Positions 8,066 to 18,442 of a stretch of 64,000 nucleotides of DNA are shown here, in pieces. This DNA comes from Geothrix oryzae (GTDB taxonomy: Bacteria; Acidobacteriota; Holophagae; Holophagales; Holophagaceae): NCBI RefSeq assembly GCF_030295385.1, contig NZ_AP027079.1, positions 434,001 to 498,000 of the forward strand. Reading direction: 5' to 3'. The notes beneath the pieces are model-generated. The model ran no database searches, was not told the origin of the DNA, and was given only the letters and a program-made list of their open reading frames with translations. The position numbers were made by a program, and so were the translations under genes. Positions within the stretch are counted from its first letter, which is position 1, and every line of letters begins with the position of its first letter.

Positions 8066-8965
8066 ATGCTCCTTGGCCGCTTCGCCCCCTCGCCCACCGG
8101 CGTCCTCCACCTGGGGAACCTGCGCACGGCGCTGGCCTCCTGGCTCTCGGCGCGTGCGACGGGGGGGCGGTGGCTCCTCCGCATGGAGGATGTGGACGGT
8201 CCCCGCTGCCGCCGCGATCTGGGCGAGGCGCAGCTGAGGGACCTGGCGGCCCTGGGCCTGACTTCCGATGAACCCGTGGCCTGGCAATCGGATCGCAGCG
8301 CCGTTTACCGCGAGGCCCTGGAGAGGCTGCACGGGGCCGGGAGCCTGTATCCCTGCGCCTGCACGCGGAAGGACCTGCAGTTGCTGGCCTCGGCGCCGCA
8401 CTCGGAGGATGGCCTGCGCCCCTATCCGGGCCGCTGCCGGGGCCGGAGCTGGGAGGGGTTCGACCGCGCCCTGAGGGTGCGGCTGCCCGAAGGGCCCGTG
8501 GCCTGGGAGGATCGGCTGACCGGGCCCCAGGTGGACGACCCCGCGGCCCTCACGGGCGACCCACTGCTGTTCCGGAGGGACGGCTGCTTCGCCTACCACC
8601 TGGCGGTGGTGGTGGATGATGGTGCCCAGGGGGTGACCGAGGTCGTGCGAGGGGCCGACCTGAGATCGGTGACGGCCACCCAGATCCGGCTGCAGGAGGC
8701 CCTGGGCCTTCCTCGTCCGGCCTACGCCCACCTCGGCTTGGTGATGGCCCCGGACGGGAGCCGTCTGGGCAAGCGGGCCGGAGCGCTGGGCGTCGGGGCG
8801 CTTGGGGCGCGGGGGATCTCCCCCGAGGAGATGCTGGGCTGGCTCGGCTGGAGCCTGGGCTGCCTGGACCAGCCCGAGGCCTGTCGCGCCGAGGATCTCG
8901 TCCAGGGCTTCGACTGGGCCCGCGTGCCGGCGGGCGAGATCCGGGTGCCCGGAGCCTGGACCTGA
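8066..8965 (+). CDS. gluQ: Glutamyl-Q tRNA(Asp) synthetase
   Basis: It attaches glutamate to the queuosine base of tRNA(Asp). At 299 residues it is the short glutamyl-tRNA synthetase paralogue without an anticodon-binding domain. Visible are the N-terminal RFAPSPTGVLHLGNLRTA with the HIGH-type HLGN, and a zinc-site pattern CACTR followed by YPGRCR. A KMSKS-like RLGKR sits near residue 235. Start ATG 8066 has only a weak ribosome-binding site. It converges with the DUF5329 gene one base apart. Confidence 0.88.
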   Translation: MLLGRFAPSPTGVLHLGNLRTALASWLSARATGGRWLLRMEDVDGPRCRRDLGEAQLRDLAALGLTSDEPVAWQSDRSAVYREALERLHGAGSLYPCACTRKDLQLLASAPHSEDGLRPYPGRCRGRSWEGFDRALRVRLPEGPVAWEDRLTGPQVDDPAALTGDPLLFRRDGCFAYHLAVVVDDGAQGVTEVVRGADLRSVTATQIRLQEALGLPRPAYAHLGLVMAPDGSRLGKRAGALGVGALGARGISPEEMLGWLGWSLGCLDQPEACRAEDLVQGFDWARVPAGEIRVPGAWT

Positions 8966-8966
8966 C

Positions 8967-9311
8967 CTACCGGGCTGCCTCCATCCGCTTCAGCTCGGTC
9001 CAGAGCCAGTCCCGGGCGAGTACCGTGCGACCGTCCTTGAGCCTCATCTCATAGGGCTTCCCGCTCACGGAGCTCCCGCTGGCGCAGTACCGGATGAACT
9101 CCGGGGCCGTCTTCACCCGGCTGCCGGCGTTTCTCCACTTCAGGCGCAGGTGCTCGGCCGCGGCCTTTGGGGTGTGCTCGGTCCCGTTGCGGATGAAGAC
9201 CGCGCCCTCCAGGTTCGCCACGGCCTGGATCAGGGCCTCGATCGTCTGGGTCTCGATGGCAGGGGGGGCAGTGGGGGCGGGCGCCACCACGAGGGCGGGG
9301 AGGAGGAGCAT
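8967..9311 (-). CDS. DUF5329 family protein, secreted
   Basis: A 114-residue protein with a short hydrophobic leader (MLLLPALVVAPAPTAPPA). Its body carries the DUF5329 pattern: AVFIRNGTEHTPKAAAEHLRLKW, then TAPEFIRYCASGSSVSGKPYEM. Proteins of this family are small, probably periplasmic, and of unknown function. It ends one base from the convergent gluQ stop and lies upstream of the duplicated rpsT tail. Confidence 0.75.
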   Translation of the reverse strand: MLLLPALVVAPAPTAPPAIETQTIEALIQAVANLEGAVFIRNGTEHTPKAAAEHLRLKWRNAGSRVKTAPEFIRYCASGSSVSGKPYEMRLKDGRTVLARDWLWTELKRMEAAR

Positions 9312-9344
9312 GCCCCCAGCATCCCAGGGAAGCCGATAAACACG

Positions 9345-9409
9345 AAGGACCCGGCTCTGCGGGTCCTTTGTCCAACACGGTTGGTTTGTTAAGCCAGGTT
9401 GTTCACCTT
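9345..9409 (-). repeat. Second copy of the rpsT 3' end and terminator
   Basis: These 65 bases match 9451-9515 at 64 positions. Read on the minus strand, the copy starts with the last rpsT codons (K-V-N-N-L-A, stop) and continues through the same terminator hairpin. Its T-tract is degenerate (TTCGTGTTTAT). The copies are separated by 41 unrelated bases. Confidence 0.9.
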
Positions 9410-9437
9410 CTCGGCATCCCCTGCGGGAATGCGCGAG

Positions 9438-9474
9438 ACCGGCAAAACAAAAGGACCCGGCTCTGCGGGTCCTT
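9438..9474 (-). terminator. rpsT terminator
   Basis: On the minus strand AAGGACCCG pairs with CGGGTCCTT around a CAGAGC loop and is followed by TTGTTTTG. It begins about 20 bases after the rpsT stop. Confidence 0.85.
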
Positions 9475-9515
9475 TGTCCAACATGGTTGGTTTGTTAAGC
9501 CAGGTTGTTCACCTT
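9451..9515 (-). repeat. Original rpsT 3' end and terminator (repeat partner)
   Basis: This is the copy that overlaps the real gene: 21 bases of rpsT coding end and stop, then the terminator stem. It pairs with 9345-9409; the offset is 106 bases with one C/T difference. Confidence 0.9.
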
Positions 9516-9758
9516 GGCGGCCAGGCGGGACTTGGTCCGGTCGGCGGCGTTCTTGTGCATGACGCCCTTGCGGCAGGCCTTGTCCACCAGACCCTGGGTC
9601 AGGGGCAGCTGCTTGGCCGCTTCGGTCTTGTTGCCCTCGGCCACGACGGCCAGGAACTTCTTGACGGCGGTCTTCAGCGTGGAACGGTTGCTGCGGTTGC
9701 GGAGGCGGGCCTCGGCATCGCGGCGGGCCTTCTTGGCGGCGGACTTGTGATTGGCCAT
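9495..9758 (-). CDS. rpsT: 30S ribosomal protein S20
   Basis: An 87-residue basic helical protein that binds 16S rRNA in the small subunit. It opens with MANHKSAAKKARRDAEAR and keeps the family pattern RNRSNRSTLKTAVKK, later QGLVDKACRKGVMHKNAADRTKSRL. Length and sequence are standard. A good promoter lies at 9822-9849 and a strong terminator follows. Its 3' end is duplicated downstream. Confidence 0.97.
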   Translation of the reverse strand: MANHKSAAKKARRDAEARLRNRSNRSTLKTAVKKFLAVVAEGNKTEAAKQLPLTQGLVDKACRKGVMHKNAADRTKSRLAAKVNNLA

Positions 9759-9821
9759 GGGTCGGATCTCCAGCTTCCGGGGCAGTCCCCCTCGCAGGGG
9801 CTTGGGGAAGCGCGAAAGACC

Positions 9822-9849
9822 ATCCTATCGCAAACGGCCCTTAGGTCAA
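9822..9849 (-). promoter_or_regulatory. rpsT promoter (sigma-70 type)
   Basis: On the minus strand a -35 TTGACC and a -10 TAGGAT are separated by 16 bases, about 65 bases upstream of the rpsT start. Confidence 0.65.
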
Positions 9850-9949
9850 GGGCAAAAGGCCGGCCCCAGGGGGACATTGCCCCTTCCGAAGTGGCCCTCC
9901 CCACGGCATCCTAATCGGAGGCGAATGGCCTCCCGGGAAGGATGGGGTC

Positions 9950-10780
9950 ATGTCGCAGCAGAAACTGGAGTCCGTCGTGGATCTGGCGGCGAAGGCGAAA
10001 GCCTTGCGGCGGGATGTGCTGCTGCAGGTCTACCGGGCCCAGAGCGGCCATCCGGGCGGGAGCCTGAGCTGGATCGACATCGGCGTCGCGCTTTACTACC
10101 ACGAGATGACCGTGTTTCCAGGGGATCCGGCCAACCCGGCCCGGGACCGCTTCGTGCTCTCCAAGGGCCACGCCTGCCCCGCCCAGTACGCCATCCTCGC
10201 CGACCAGGGCTTCTTCCCCAAGGCCTGGCTGGAGACCTTCCGGCAGTACCCCACGAAGCTCCAGGGCCACGCCGAGAACCACTACACCCCGGGTGTGGAG
10301 GTCACCACCGGCAGCCTGGGCCAGGGCCTCCCCCAGGCCGTGGGCATCGCCATCGGCCTGAAGGTCCAGAAGTCCGACCGGCGCGTCTACTGCGTGGTGG
10401 GGGATGGCGAGAGCCAGGAGGGCGTGATCTGGGAGGCGGCCATGTCGGCGCCCCACCACAAGCTGGACAACCTGTGCGTCTTCCACGACCTCAACGGCCT
10501 GCAGATCGACGGTGATGTGAAGAAGGTCATGAACATCAACCCGGTGCCCGACAAGTGGCGCGCGTTCGGGTGGGCCGTGAAGGAGATCGACGGGCACGAT
10601 TTCACGCAGATCCTGGAGGCTCTGGCCTGGGCGCGCACGGTGAAGGGTCAGCCAGCGATGATCTGCGCCCGCACCGTGAAGGGTAAGGGCGTGAGCTTCA
10701 TGGAGAACCAGGCCGGCTGGCACGGCGTGGCCCCCAAGCAGGACGACTACGAGAAGGCCCTGGCCGAACTCGCCGACTGA
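9950..10780 (+). CDS. Transketolase, N-terminal (TPP-binding) subunit
   Basis: A 276-residue half transketolase for the pentose phosphate pathway. It has the substrate/TPP region SGHPGGSLSWIDI, then KGHACPAQYA, TTGSLGQGLPQAVG and the TPP-Mg motif GDGESQEGVIWEAA. It ends where the N-terminal domain ends. The C-terminal half that completes split transketolases is normally the next gene, but here argS follows 48 bp later and no partner is visible in the window. ATG 9950 has GGAAGG upstream. Confidence 0.9.
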   Translation: MSQQKLESVVDLAAKAKALRRDVLLQVYRAQSGHPGGSLSWIDIGVALYYHEMTVFPGDPANPARDRFVLSKGHACPAQYAILADQGFFPKAWLETFRQYPTKLQGHAENHYTPGVEVTTGSLGQGLPQAVGIAIGLKVQKSDRRVYCVVGDGESQEGVIWEAAMSAPHHKLDNLCVFHDLNGLQIDGDVKKVMNINPVPDKWRAFGWAVKEIDGHDFTQILEALAWARTVKGQPAMICARTVKGKGVSFMENQAGWHGVAPKQDDYEKALAELAD

Positions 10781-10791
10781 CCCCCGATCTC

Positions 10792-10825
10792 TGAAGACTG
10801 AAGACCGAAAACAAGAGGACTGACC
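10792..10825 (+). repeat. Heptad repeat (second array)
   Basis: TGAAGACTGAAGACCGAAAAC followed by AGAGGACTGACC fills most of the spacer between the transketolase half and argS. It has the same units as at 3074-3103, again placed immediately before a start codon. Confidence 0.6.
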
Positions 10826-10828
10826 AGG

Positions 10829-12628
10829 ATGGACGCTTTGCGACGCACTTTTGAACAGCAGCTGGGGGCGGCCCTGCCCGGCGTGGACATCACGCTGGAA
10901 CGGCCGAAGTCCGGCGAGCTGGGCGACCTGGCCTTTCCCTGCTTCCGCGCCGCCAAGCAGCTGGGGAAGAACCCCGTGCAGCTGTCGCAGGAACTGGCTG
11001 CCTCCATCGCCATCGAGGGCGCCTCACTGGTGGCCGCGGGCCCGTACCTCAACCTCAAGCTGGCCCCCGGCGTGCGCGCTCAGACGGTGCTGGGCGCCAT
11101 CCTCACCCCTCCCGCGAACCGGCCTTTTGGTTCGCGGCCCCCCCACGGCAAGAAGGTGATCGTCGAGTACAGCTCGCCGAACATCGCCAAACTCTTCACC
11201 ATCGGCCATCTGCGCTCCACCATGATCGGCCATGCCCTCGCCCAGACCCATCAGTTCCTGGGCTACGAGGTGATCCGCCTCAACCACCTGGGCGACTGGG
11301 GCACGCAGTTCGGCACGCTGCTGGCTGCCTACACCCGCTGGGCCCAGGAGGGGAACGCCGCGCTGGAAGCGGACTTCGACTGGGCCGAGCCGGCCCCGGA
11401 GAGGCGCCGCACGCCCCTGTTCCGGCTCTTCCAGCTGTATGTCCGCTTCCATGCGGAGGAAGAGAACGACCCGGCCATGCGCGACGAGGCGCGGGCCTGG
11501 TTCAAGCGCCTGGAGGCCGGGGATGCCGAAGCCCGACGGCTGTGGAGCTGGTTCCGCGAGATATCCCTAAAGGAGTTCCAGCGCATCTACGACCGGCTGG
11601 GCGTGCGCTTCGACACCCTGGAGCAGGGCGAGGCCTTCTACGAGGACCAGCTCGAGCCCACGATGAAGCGCCTCATGGAGGCTGGCCTGCTGGTGGAGGG
11701 CGACAAGGGGGCTCGCATCATCAACCTGGAGGATGTGGGCATCACCACGCCCTGCCTGGTCCAGAAGGGGGACGGCACGAGCATCTACGCCACCCGCGAC
11801 CTGGCCGCCGCCCTCTACCGCAAGGAGGCCTACGGTTTCGACCGCTGCCTCTATGTGGTGGGCACGGATCAGGTGCTCCACTTCCAGCAGATCTTCGCCG
11901 TGCTCGACAAGCTGGATCCCTGGTTCAAGGGCCGGATGCTCCACACGCCCTTCGGCATGATCAAGCTGCCCGAGGGCAAGATGAGCACCCGCAAGGGCAA
12001 TGTCATCTTCCTGGAAGATGTGCTCGACGAGGCCCGCGAGCGCGTGGCCGCGATCATCGAGGAGAAGAACCCCGACCTGAAGGACAAGGCGGAGGTGTCC
12101 GAGATGCTCGGTATGGGCGCCGTGGTGTTCTTCGATGCCATGAACGACCGCGTGAAGCCCATCACCTTCACCTGGGACCGCGTCATCGCGCTGGACGGCG
12201 ACACCGGGCCTTATGTGCAGTACGCCCATGCCCGCATCCTCAGCGTCCTGCGCAAGGCCGGCGGCGATTGGGCGATGAAGGCACAGGTCCACTCGGCGCA
12301 TGGCCCCTTCCTTTCCTACCCGGACGCGCAGCTTCCCAGCCCGCTCAGCGGCCTGGATGCACCCGAAGCCCAATCCCTGCTCTTCGAGCTGGCGGGCCTG
12401 CCGGGGGCCGTGGCCGCAGTGGCGGACGGCTGCATGGCCACGCCGCTCGCGCGTCAGCTGGTGGCCGTGGCGCGCTCCTTCAGCGGCTTCTATACCAATT
12501 GCCCCATCCTGGCCCCGGAAAACGCCCCCGAGGTCCGCGAGGCCCGGCTCGCCCTGTGCGTCGCCACCGCCCGCGCCCTCCGCCAGGGGCTCTTCCTCAT
12601 GGGCATCCAGGCCCCCGACGAGATGTAG
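10829..12628 (+). CDS. argS: Arginyl-tRNA synthetase
   Basis: A class I synthetase of 599 residues that charges tRNA(Arg). It has an N-terminal Add-1 domain. The catalytic core carries [21 protein letters not shown] (HIGH variant HLRS) and GVTTPCLV-like [11 protein letters not shown]-type strands. [16 protein letters not shown] is the KMSKS loop. The C-terminal anticodon-binding domain ends near the conserved [13 protein letters not shown]-like end. Start ATG 10829 follows the heptad repeat. pyrG begins 9 bp downstream. Confidence 0.96.
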   Translation: MDALRRTFEQQLGAALPGVDITLERPKSGELGDLAFPCFRAAKQLGKNPVQLSQELAASIAIEGASLVAAGPYLNLKLAPGVRAQTVLGAILTPPANRPFGSRPPHGKKVIVEYSSPNIAKLFTIGHLRSTMIGHALAQTHQFLGYEVIRLNHLGDWGTQFGTLLAAYTRWAQEGNAALEADFDWAEPAPERRRTPLFRLFQLYVRFHAEEENDPAMRDEARAWFKRLEAGDAEARRLWSWFREISLKEFQRIYDRLGVRFDTLEQGEAFYEDQLEPTMKRLMEAGLLVEGDKGARIINLEDVGITTPCLVQKGDGTSIYATRDLAAALYRKEAYGFDRCLYVVGTDQVLHFQQIFAVLDKLDPWFKGRMLHTPFGMIKLPEGKMSTRKGNVIFLEDVLDEARERVAAIIEEKNPDLKDKAEVSEMLGMGAVVFFDAMNDRVKPITFTWDRVIALDGDTGPYVQYAHARILSVLRKAGGDWAMKAQVHSAHGPFLSYPDAQLPSPLSGLDAPEAQSLLFELAGLPGAVAAVADGCMATPLARQLVAVARSFSGFYTNCPILAPENAPEVREARLALCVATARALRQGLFLMGIQAPDEM

Positions 12629-12636
12629 GAGATTCC

Positions 12637-14247
12637 ATGACCAAGTATGTGTTCGTAACGGGCGGCGTGCTGAGCTCTCTGGGCAAGGGGATCGCCGCGG
12701 CCAGTCTGGGGGCGCTGCTGGAGGCCCGAGGGCTGAAGGTCACGCTCATGAAGATGGACCCCTACCTCAATGTGGACCCGGGCACCATGTCGCCCTTCCA
12801 GCACGGCGAGGTCTTCGTCACGGACGACGGCGCCGAGACCGACCTGGACCTGGGCCACTACGAGCGGTTCACCTCGGTGCCCACCACGCAGAACCACACC
12901 ATCACCACGGGCCGCATCTACAACACGGTGATCCAGAAGGAACGCCGCGGCGACTACCTGGGCAAGACCGTGCAGGTGATCCCCCACATCACGGACGAGA
13001 TCAAGGCCGTGATGAAGAAGGTCGCCAAGGACATGGATGTGGTGATCGTGGAGATCGGCGGCACCGTGGGCGACATCGAGAGCCAGCCCTTCCTCGAGGC
13101 CATCCGCCAGTTCAAGCTCGAGGCCGGCCTGGATTCCCAGATGAAGGCCAACGCCATCAACATGCACCTCACCTTCGTGCCCTACATCAAGGCGGCGGGC
13201 GAGCTGAAGTCGAAGCCCACCCAGCACAGCGTGAAGGAGCTGCGGGCCCTGGGCATCCAGCCCGATGTCCTGCTCTGCCGCGCCGAACAGGACATTCCCC
13301 GCGACCTGAAGGACAAGATCGCCCTGTTCTGCTCCGTCACGCCGGACGCGGTGTTCAGCTGCCGGGACGCCCACTCCATCTACGAAGTGCCGCTGAACCT
13401 GCACCTCGAAGGGCTGGACGCCAAGGCCGCGGCCCTCCTCGGGCTCGGGGAGAAGGAACCCGATCTGAGCGCCTGGCAGAGCCTGCTCCGCCGCATCCGC
13501 AATCCCAAGGGCAGCGTGCGCATCGGCGTGGTGGGCAAGTATGTGGAGTTCAAGGAGAGCTACAAGAGCCTCATCGAGGCCCTGCATCATGCCGGCTACG
13601 GCCTTGAGACCCATGTGGACCTCAAGTGGATCGAGGCGGAGGAACTGGAGAACCAGGATCCGGCGACCTTCCTCCAGGACTGCCAGGGCATCCTGGTGCC
13701 CGGCGGCTTCGGCGTCCGCGGCACGCGCGGCATGATCAAGTCGATCCAGTACGCCCGCGAGCACCGCATCCCCTTCTTCGGCATCTGCCTGGGGATGCAG
13801 ATGGCTTCCGTGGAGTTCGCCCGGAATGTGGCGGGCCTGGATGGCGCCGACTCCACCGAGTTCGACGATGCGCCGAAGCACAAGATCATCTTCAAGCTCC
13901 GGGAGCTGGTGGATGTGGAGGAACTGGGCGGCACCATGCGCCTGGGCGCCTATCCCTGCCGCCTTGCGCCGGAGAGCCAGGCCGCCACGGCCTACGGGGC
14001 CACGGAGATCAGCGAGCGCCATCGCCACCGCTACGAGTTCAACCACGAGTACAAGAAGGCCCTGGAGGACAAGGGCCTGGTGTTCACGGGCATGAGTCCC
14101 GACGGCGTCTTCGTGGAGATCGTGGAGCTGAAGGACCACCCCTACTTCCTGGCCTGCCAGTTCCACCCGGAGTTCAAGAGCCGCCCCCTGAATCCGCATC
14201 CCCTGTTCACGGCCTTCGTCAAAGCCAGCGCCCAGGCCCGCGGCTGA
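12637..14247 (+). CDS. pyrG: CTP synthase
   Basis: It makes CTP from UTP, ATP and glutamine. The 536 residues start with the conserved [20 protein letters not shown] and run through the amidoligase domain ([31 protein letters not shown]). The class I glutamine amidotransferase domain follows, with the nucleophile loop FFGICLGMQ and the His/Glu pair in [12 protein letters not shown] 12637 has AGGAG just upstream, in the last bases of argS. A strong terminator follows. Confidence 0.97.
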   Translation: MTKYVFVTGGVLSSLGKGIAAASLGALLEARGLKVTLMKMDPYLNVDPGTMSPFQHGEVFVTDDGAETDLDLGHYERFTSVPTTQNHTITTGRIYNTVIQKERRGDYLGKTVQVIPHITDEIKAVMKKVAKDMDVVIVEIGGTVGDIESQPFLEAIRQFKLEAGLDSQMKANAINMHLTFVPYIKAAGELKSKPTQHSVKELRALGIQPDVLLCRAEQDIPRDLKDKIALFCSVTPDAVFSCRDAHSIYEVPLNLHLEGLDAKAAALLGLGEKEPDLSAWQSLLRRIRNPKGSVRIGVVGKYVEFKESYKSLIEALHHAGYGLETHVDLKWIEAEELENQDPATFLQDCQGILVPGGFGVRGTRGMIKSIQYAREHRIPFFGICLGMQMASVEFARNVAGLDGADSTEFDDAPKHKIIFKLRELVDVEELGGTMRLGAYPCRLAPESQAATAYGATEISERHRHRYEFNHEYKKALEDKGLVFTGMSPDGVFVEIVELKDHPYFLACQFHPEFKSRPLNPHPLFTAFVKASAQARG

Positions 14248-14262
14248 TCAGTCCATCAAGCC

Positions 14263-14296
14263 AAAAAACGGCGGGCCGGATGGCCCGCCGTTTTTC
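14263..14296. terminator. Bidirectional terminator
   Basis: AAAAAACGGCGGGCC pairs with GGCCCGCCGTTTTT around GGAT. It lies between the convergent pyrG and citrate synthase genes, with A and T tracts on both sides. Confidence 0.9.
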
Positions 14297-14313
14297 TGAA
14301 GACTGAAGACTGG
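14297..14313. repeat. Heptad repeat (third array)
   Basis: TGAAGACTGAAGACTGG lies between the pyrG terminator and the end of the citrate synthase gene. It is the same unit as at 3074 and 10792, and here it is not upstream of a start codon. Confidence 0.6.
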
Positions 14314-14315
14314 CC

Positions 14316-15626
14316 CTACTTCCGGCCTCCCTTGGCCGCCCACTCTTCGAGCATGGCGGTGGTGACGGATTTGGGGCGCTCCAGGGGGTAGCCCAGGGCG
14401 CGGTCCCAGGTGATGTTGGCCAGCACGCCCAGGGCGCGGCCCACGCCGAAGAGCACGGTATAGAAATCGTATTCCTTCAGGCCGTAGTACCACTGGATCA
14501 CGCCGCTCTGCGCATCGACATTGGGCCAGGGGTTCTTGGTCTTGCCCTGCTCGGTGAGCACGCCGGGAGCCACCTTGTAGATGGTGTTGACGAGCTTGAA
14601 GAGGGGGTCATTGGGCAGGTGCTTGAGGCAGAACTCCATCTGCGCGGTGTAGCGGGGATCGGTTCGGCGCAGCACGGCGTGGCCGTAGCCGGGAATGACA
14701 TGGCCGGAGTTCAGCGTGTCCCAGAGGGCCTGCTTCACATTCTCCTCGGTGGGCTCGGCGCCGTTGAGCTTCTTCTGGAAGCCCATGATCCAGTCCAGCA
14801 CTTCCTGGTTGGCCAGGCCGTGCAGGGGGCCCGCCAGACCGTTCAGGCCGGCGCTGAAGCTGTAGAAGGCGTCGGACAGCGCGGAGGCCACCAGGTGGGT
14901 GGCGTGGGCGCTAACATTGCCGCTCTCATGGTCGCTGTGGAGGATGAAGTACATGCGGGCCACATCGTCGTAGGGCTTGGCGATGCCCATCATGTGGGCG
15001 AAGTTGGCGCCCATGTCCAGGCCCGGCTTCGGCGCGATGATGTCGCCGTTCTTGTACTTCAGGCGGTAGATGAAGGCCGCGATCTCGGGCAGGCGGGCGA
15101 CGAGGTTGCTGGCGTCCTCGTACATCGTGTCCCAGTAGTCGTTCTTCTTCGTCTCGTGGTACTTCGAGGCGAAGATGCTGTCCTTCTGCATGGCCAGCAC
15201 GGCCGTGGACAGCATGGCCATCGGGTGGCTGTCCTTGGGCATGGCCCGGAGGACTTCAAAGACATAGGGGGGCACCTTGGCGCGGGACTGGAAGTCGGCG
15301 AGGACTTCGTCGGTCTCGGCTTGGGTGGGGATGTCGCCCGTGAGGAGGAAGAACCAGAAGGCTTCCACCGTGGGGTATTCGCCGCCAGCAGCCTTGGGCA
15401 GGGCGGCGAAGGTCTCGGGGATGTTCTTGCCGCGGAACCGGATGCCCTCCTGGGGATCCAGATACGAGATGTCGGTCACCAGCGAGTGGATGTCGCGGGC
15501 GCCGCCGATGGTCTGGCTGATCGTGACCTGGTCGATGACCACATCGGCGAATTCCTTGGTGAGCTTCTGGATGCGGGGACGGTGTTCCTGGATCTTCTCC
15601 AGGAGGAGGGATTTCAGGCGTGTCAT
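14316..15626 (-). CDS. gltA: Citrate synthase, mitochondrial (eukaryotic) type
   Basis: It condenses oxaloacetate and acetyl-CoA at the entry of the TCA cycle. The 436 residues align by eye with animal mitochondrial citrate synthase rather than E. coli GltA: LHSDHESGNVSAH, LNGLAGPLHGLANQEV (H269), IPGYGHAVLRRTDPRYT (H316) and PNVDAQSG (D371). These correspond to the pig catalytic triad H274/H320/D375. Geobacteraceae are known to use this type. ATG at 15626 has GGAG six bases upstream. It is a monocistronic gene ending at a bidirectional terminator. Confidence 0.94.
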   Translation of the reverse strand: MTRLKSLLLEKIQEHRPRIQKLTKEFADVVIDQVTISQTIGGARDIHSLVTDISYLDPQEGIRFRGKNIPETFAALPKAAGGEYPTVEAFWFFLLTGDIPTQAETDEVLADFQSRAKVPPYVFEVLRAMPKDSHPMAMLSTAVLAMQKDSIFASKYHETKKNDYWDTMYEDASNLVARLPEIAAFIYRLKYKNGDIIAPKPGLDMGANFAHMMGIAKPYDDVARMYFILHSDHESGNVSAHATHLVASALSDAFYSFSAGLNGLAGPLHGLANQEVLDWIMGFQKKLNGAEPTEENVKQALWDTLNSGHVIPGYGHAVLRRTDPRYTAQMEFCLKHLPNDPLFKLVNTIYKVAPGVLTEQGKTKNPWPNVDAQSGVIQWYYGLKEYDFYTVLFGVGRALGVLANITWDRALGYPLERPKSVTTAMLEEWAAKGGRK

Positions 15627-15706
15627 GGCTGGCTCCAGAGAAGAGGGGCGTTGAGGGATGGGACTATGAAGGAGCGGGGTTGGATCATCATACGGGCATC
15701 GTCTAC

Positions 15707-15736
15707 CGATGGGTCGTCATTATTTGATGACCATCG
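15707..15736. promoter_or_regulatory. Imperfect inverted repeat upstream of citrate synthase
   Basis: CGATGGGTCGTCA faces TGATGACCATCG across five AT bases, in the 190-bp divergent spacer between citrate synthase and the DUF3187 gene. It could be an operator for either gene. The rest of the spacer holds no gene. Confidence 0.35.
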
Positions 15737-15816
15737 TGGAATTAATCGAGCTGGAAAGACCCGCGCATGATGCGAGATGCTGAAAGAGAGTATGGACGGG
15801 AACAATGGGAGGTGCC

Positions 15817-16782
15817 GTGACCTGCGTCAATCTATGGGTGTTGGGAGTTGCAATGATGGCCGGCGGGCTCATGGCCCAGGAGACTCCCCGCCCCAACCGC
15901 GTGGCCTGGTTTGAGGGTTTTCCCGAGCCGCTGCCTGAAGGTACCAGCGAGCTGGCCCTGGAGGCCACCAGCCAGATGCTGCGCCCGGATCTGGAACGCA
16001 GCGCCGATGGCCGCAGCTTCGCGCGCCTGGACGGCGAGGAATGGCAACTGACCGGGGACTGGGCGATGAAGGCCGGTTCCTCGCGGGTCAATGTCCGGGC
16101 CCGCCTGGCCTCGCGCTCCGCGGGCATCGCCGACCAGGCCATGTGGAACTGGCACCAGATGTTCAACATGCCCCAGGGCGGCCGGGAGGATGCGCCGAAG
16201 AACCGGCTCGTCTACCACCTGGAGCGCGATGGCCGCGTGATCGGGGACCTCACGCGCCCGGGGCTGACGCTCATGGACTTGGATGTGGCCTGGATCCGGC
16301 CCTTCGGCACCGCCGATGCCGGCGGGCGGTTCGGCGCATCGGTGCAGCTGCCCACGGGCAAGCAGTCCGATTTCTCCGGTACCGGCGGCACCGATGGCCT
16401 GGTGGGCGCGGCCCTGTGGCGGCGCTACGGCCGCTGGCGGCTCTTCGGCCAGGCCGAGCGGGTGGTCCTGGGCCTGCCGAAGGACAGCCCCCTGCGGGCG
16501 GTGATGGACAAGACCTCGTTCAGCCGGGCCTGGGCGAGCCTGGGCTGGCAGGGCGAGGGGGCGGGCCTGATCTCCGGCATCGGCATCGAGGTCAGCCTGG
16601 GCTACGCCGGAAGCCCCTACCGCACCGGTCTGGCGCGCCTCGACCGCGCCGGCTGGCAGCAGCACTGGACCTTCCGCCACACGCGGCTTCCCCAGTGGCG
16701 CTTCGGGTTCAGCGAAGAGGCAGGCACCTTCACGGCCCCGGATGTGACGGGCTTCGTGGCCTATCGCTTCGGGCATTCCTGA
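15817..16782 (+). CDS. DUF3187-like outer-membrane protein
   Basis: About 321 residues. GTG 15817 is chosen as start because GGGAGG lies 4 bases upstream; the in-frame ATG at 15805 overlaps that site. A signal peptide (NLWVLGVAMMAGGLMAQ) leads a body of alternating amphipathic strands typical of a beta-barrel. Examples are WIRPFGTADAGGRFGASVQL, WRRYGRWRLFGQAERVVLG and GLISGIGIEVSLGYAGSPY, with an aromatic-rich end (GFVAYRFGHS). Length and strand pattern fit DUF3187 proteins. Function is unknown. Confidence 0.6.
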   Translation: MTCVNLWVLGVAMMAGGLMAQETPRPNRVAWFEGFPEPLPEGTSELALEATSQMLRPDLERSADGRSFARLDGEEWQLTGDWAMKAGSSRVNVRARLASRSAGIADQAMWNWHQMFNMPQGGREDAPKNRLVYHLERDGRVIGDLTRPGLTLMDLDVAWIRPFGTADAGGRFGASVQLPTGKQSDFSGTGGTDGLVGAALWRRYGRWRLFGQAERVVLGLPKDSPLRAVMDKTSFSRAWASLGWQGEGAGLISGIGIEVSLGYAGSPYRTGLARLDRAGWQQHWTFRHTRLPQWRFGFSEEAGTFTAPDVTGFVAYRFGHS

Positions 16783-16820
16783 GCCTCCGCTAAACTAGAA
16801 AGTTCCGTGCCGGAGTCCCC

Positions 16821-18332
<1,512 letters not shown>

Positions 18333-18337
18333 AGATC

Positions 18338-18351
18338 CACCACACGTGGTG
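18338..18351. promoter_or_regulatory. Perfect short palindrome
   Basis: CACCAC and GTGGTG flank two bases, 6 bp after the lysS stop and about 90 bp before the aminotransferase start. It could be an operator for the aminotransferase gene or a small hairpin. No T-run follows. Confidence 0.35.
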
Positions 18352-18442
18352 AATCCATTGATCGCTGGAGGCTCGTTGAGTCGATGTGACTGAATCTGGC
18401 TTGACGCGCTGCCATACTTGCCATTCGCAAATGGAGGCCCCC

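Noticed and set aside
11542-14247. 901-codon plus-strand frame spanning argS and pyrG
   Set aside because: The first part is an out-of-frame reading of argS. Only the pyrG part from 12637 is real; it is not a fusion protein.
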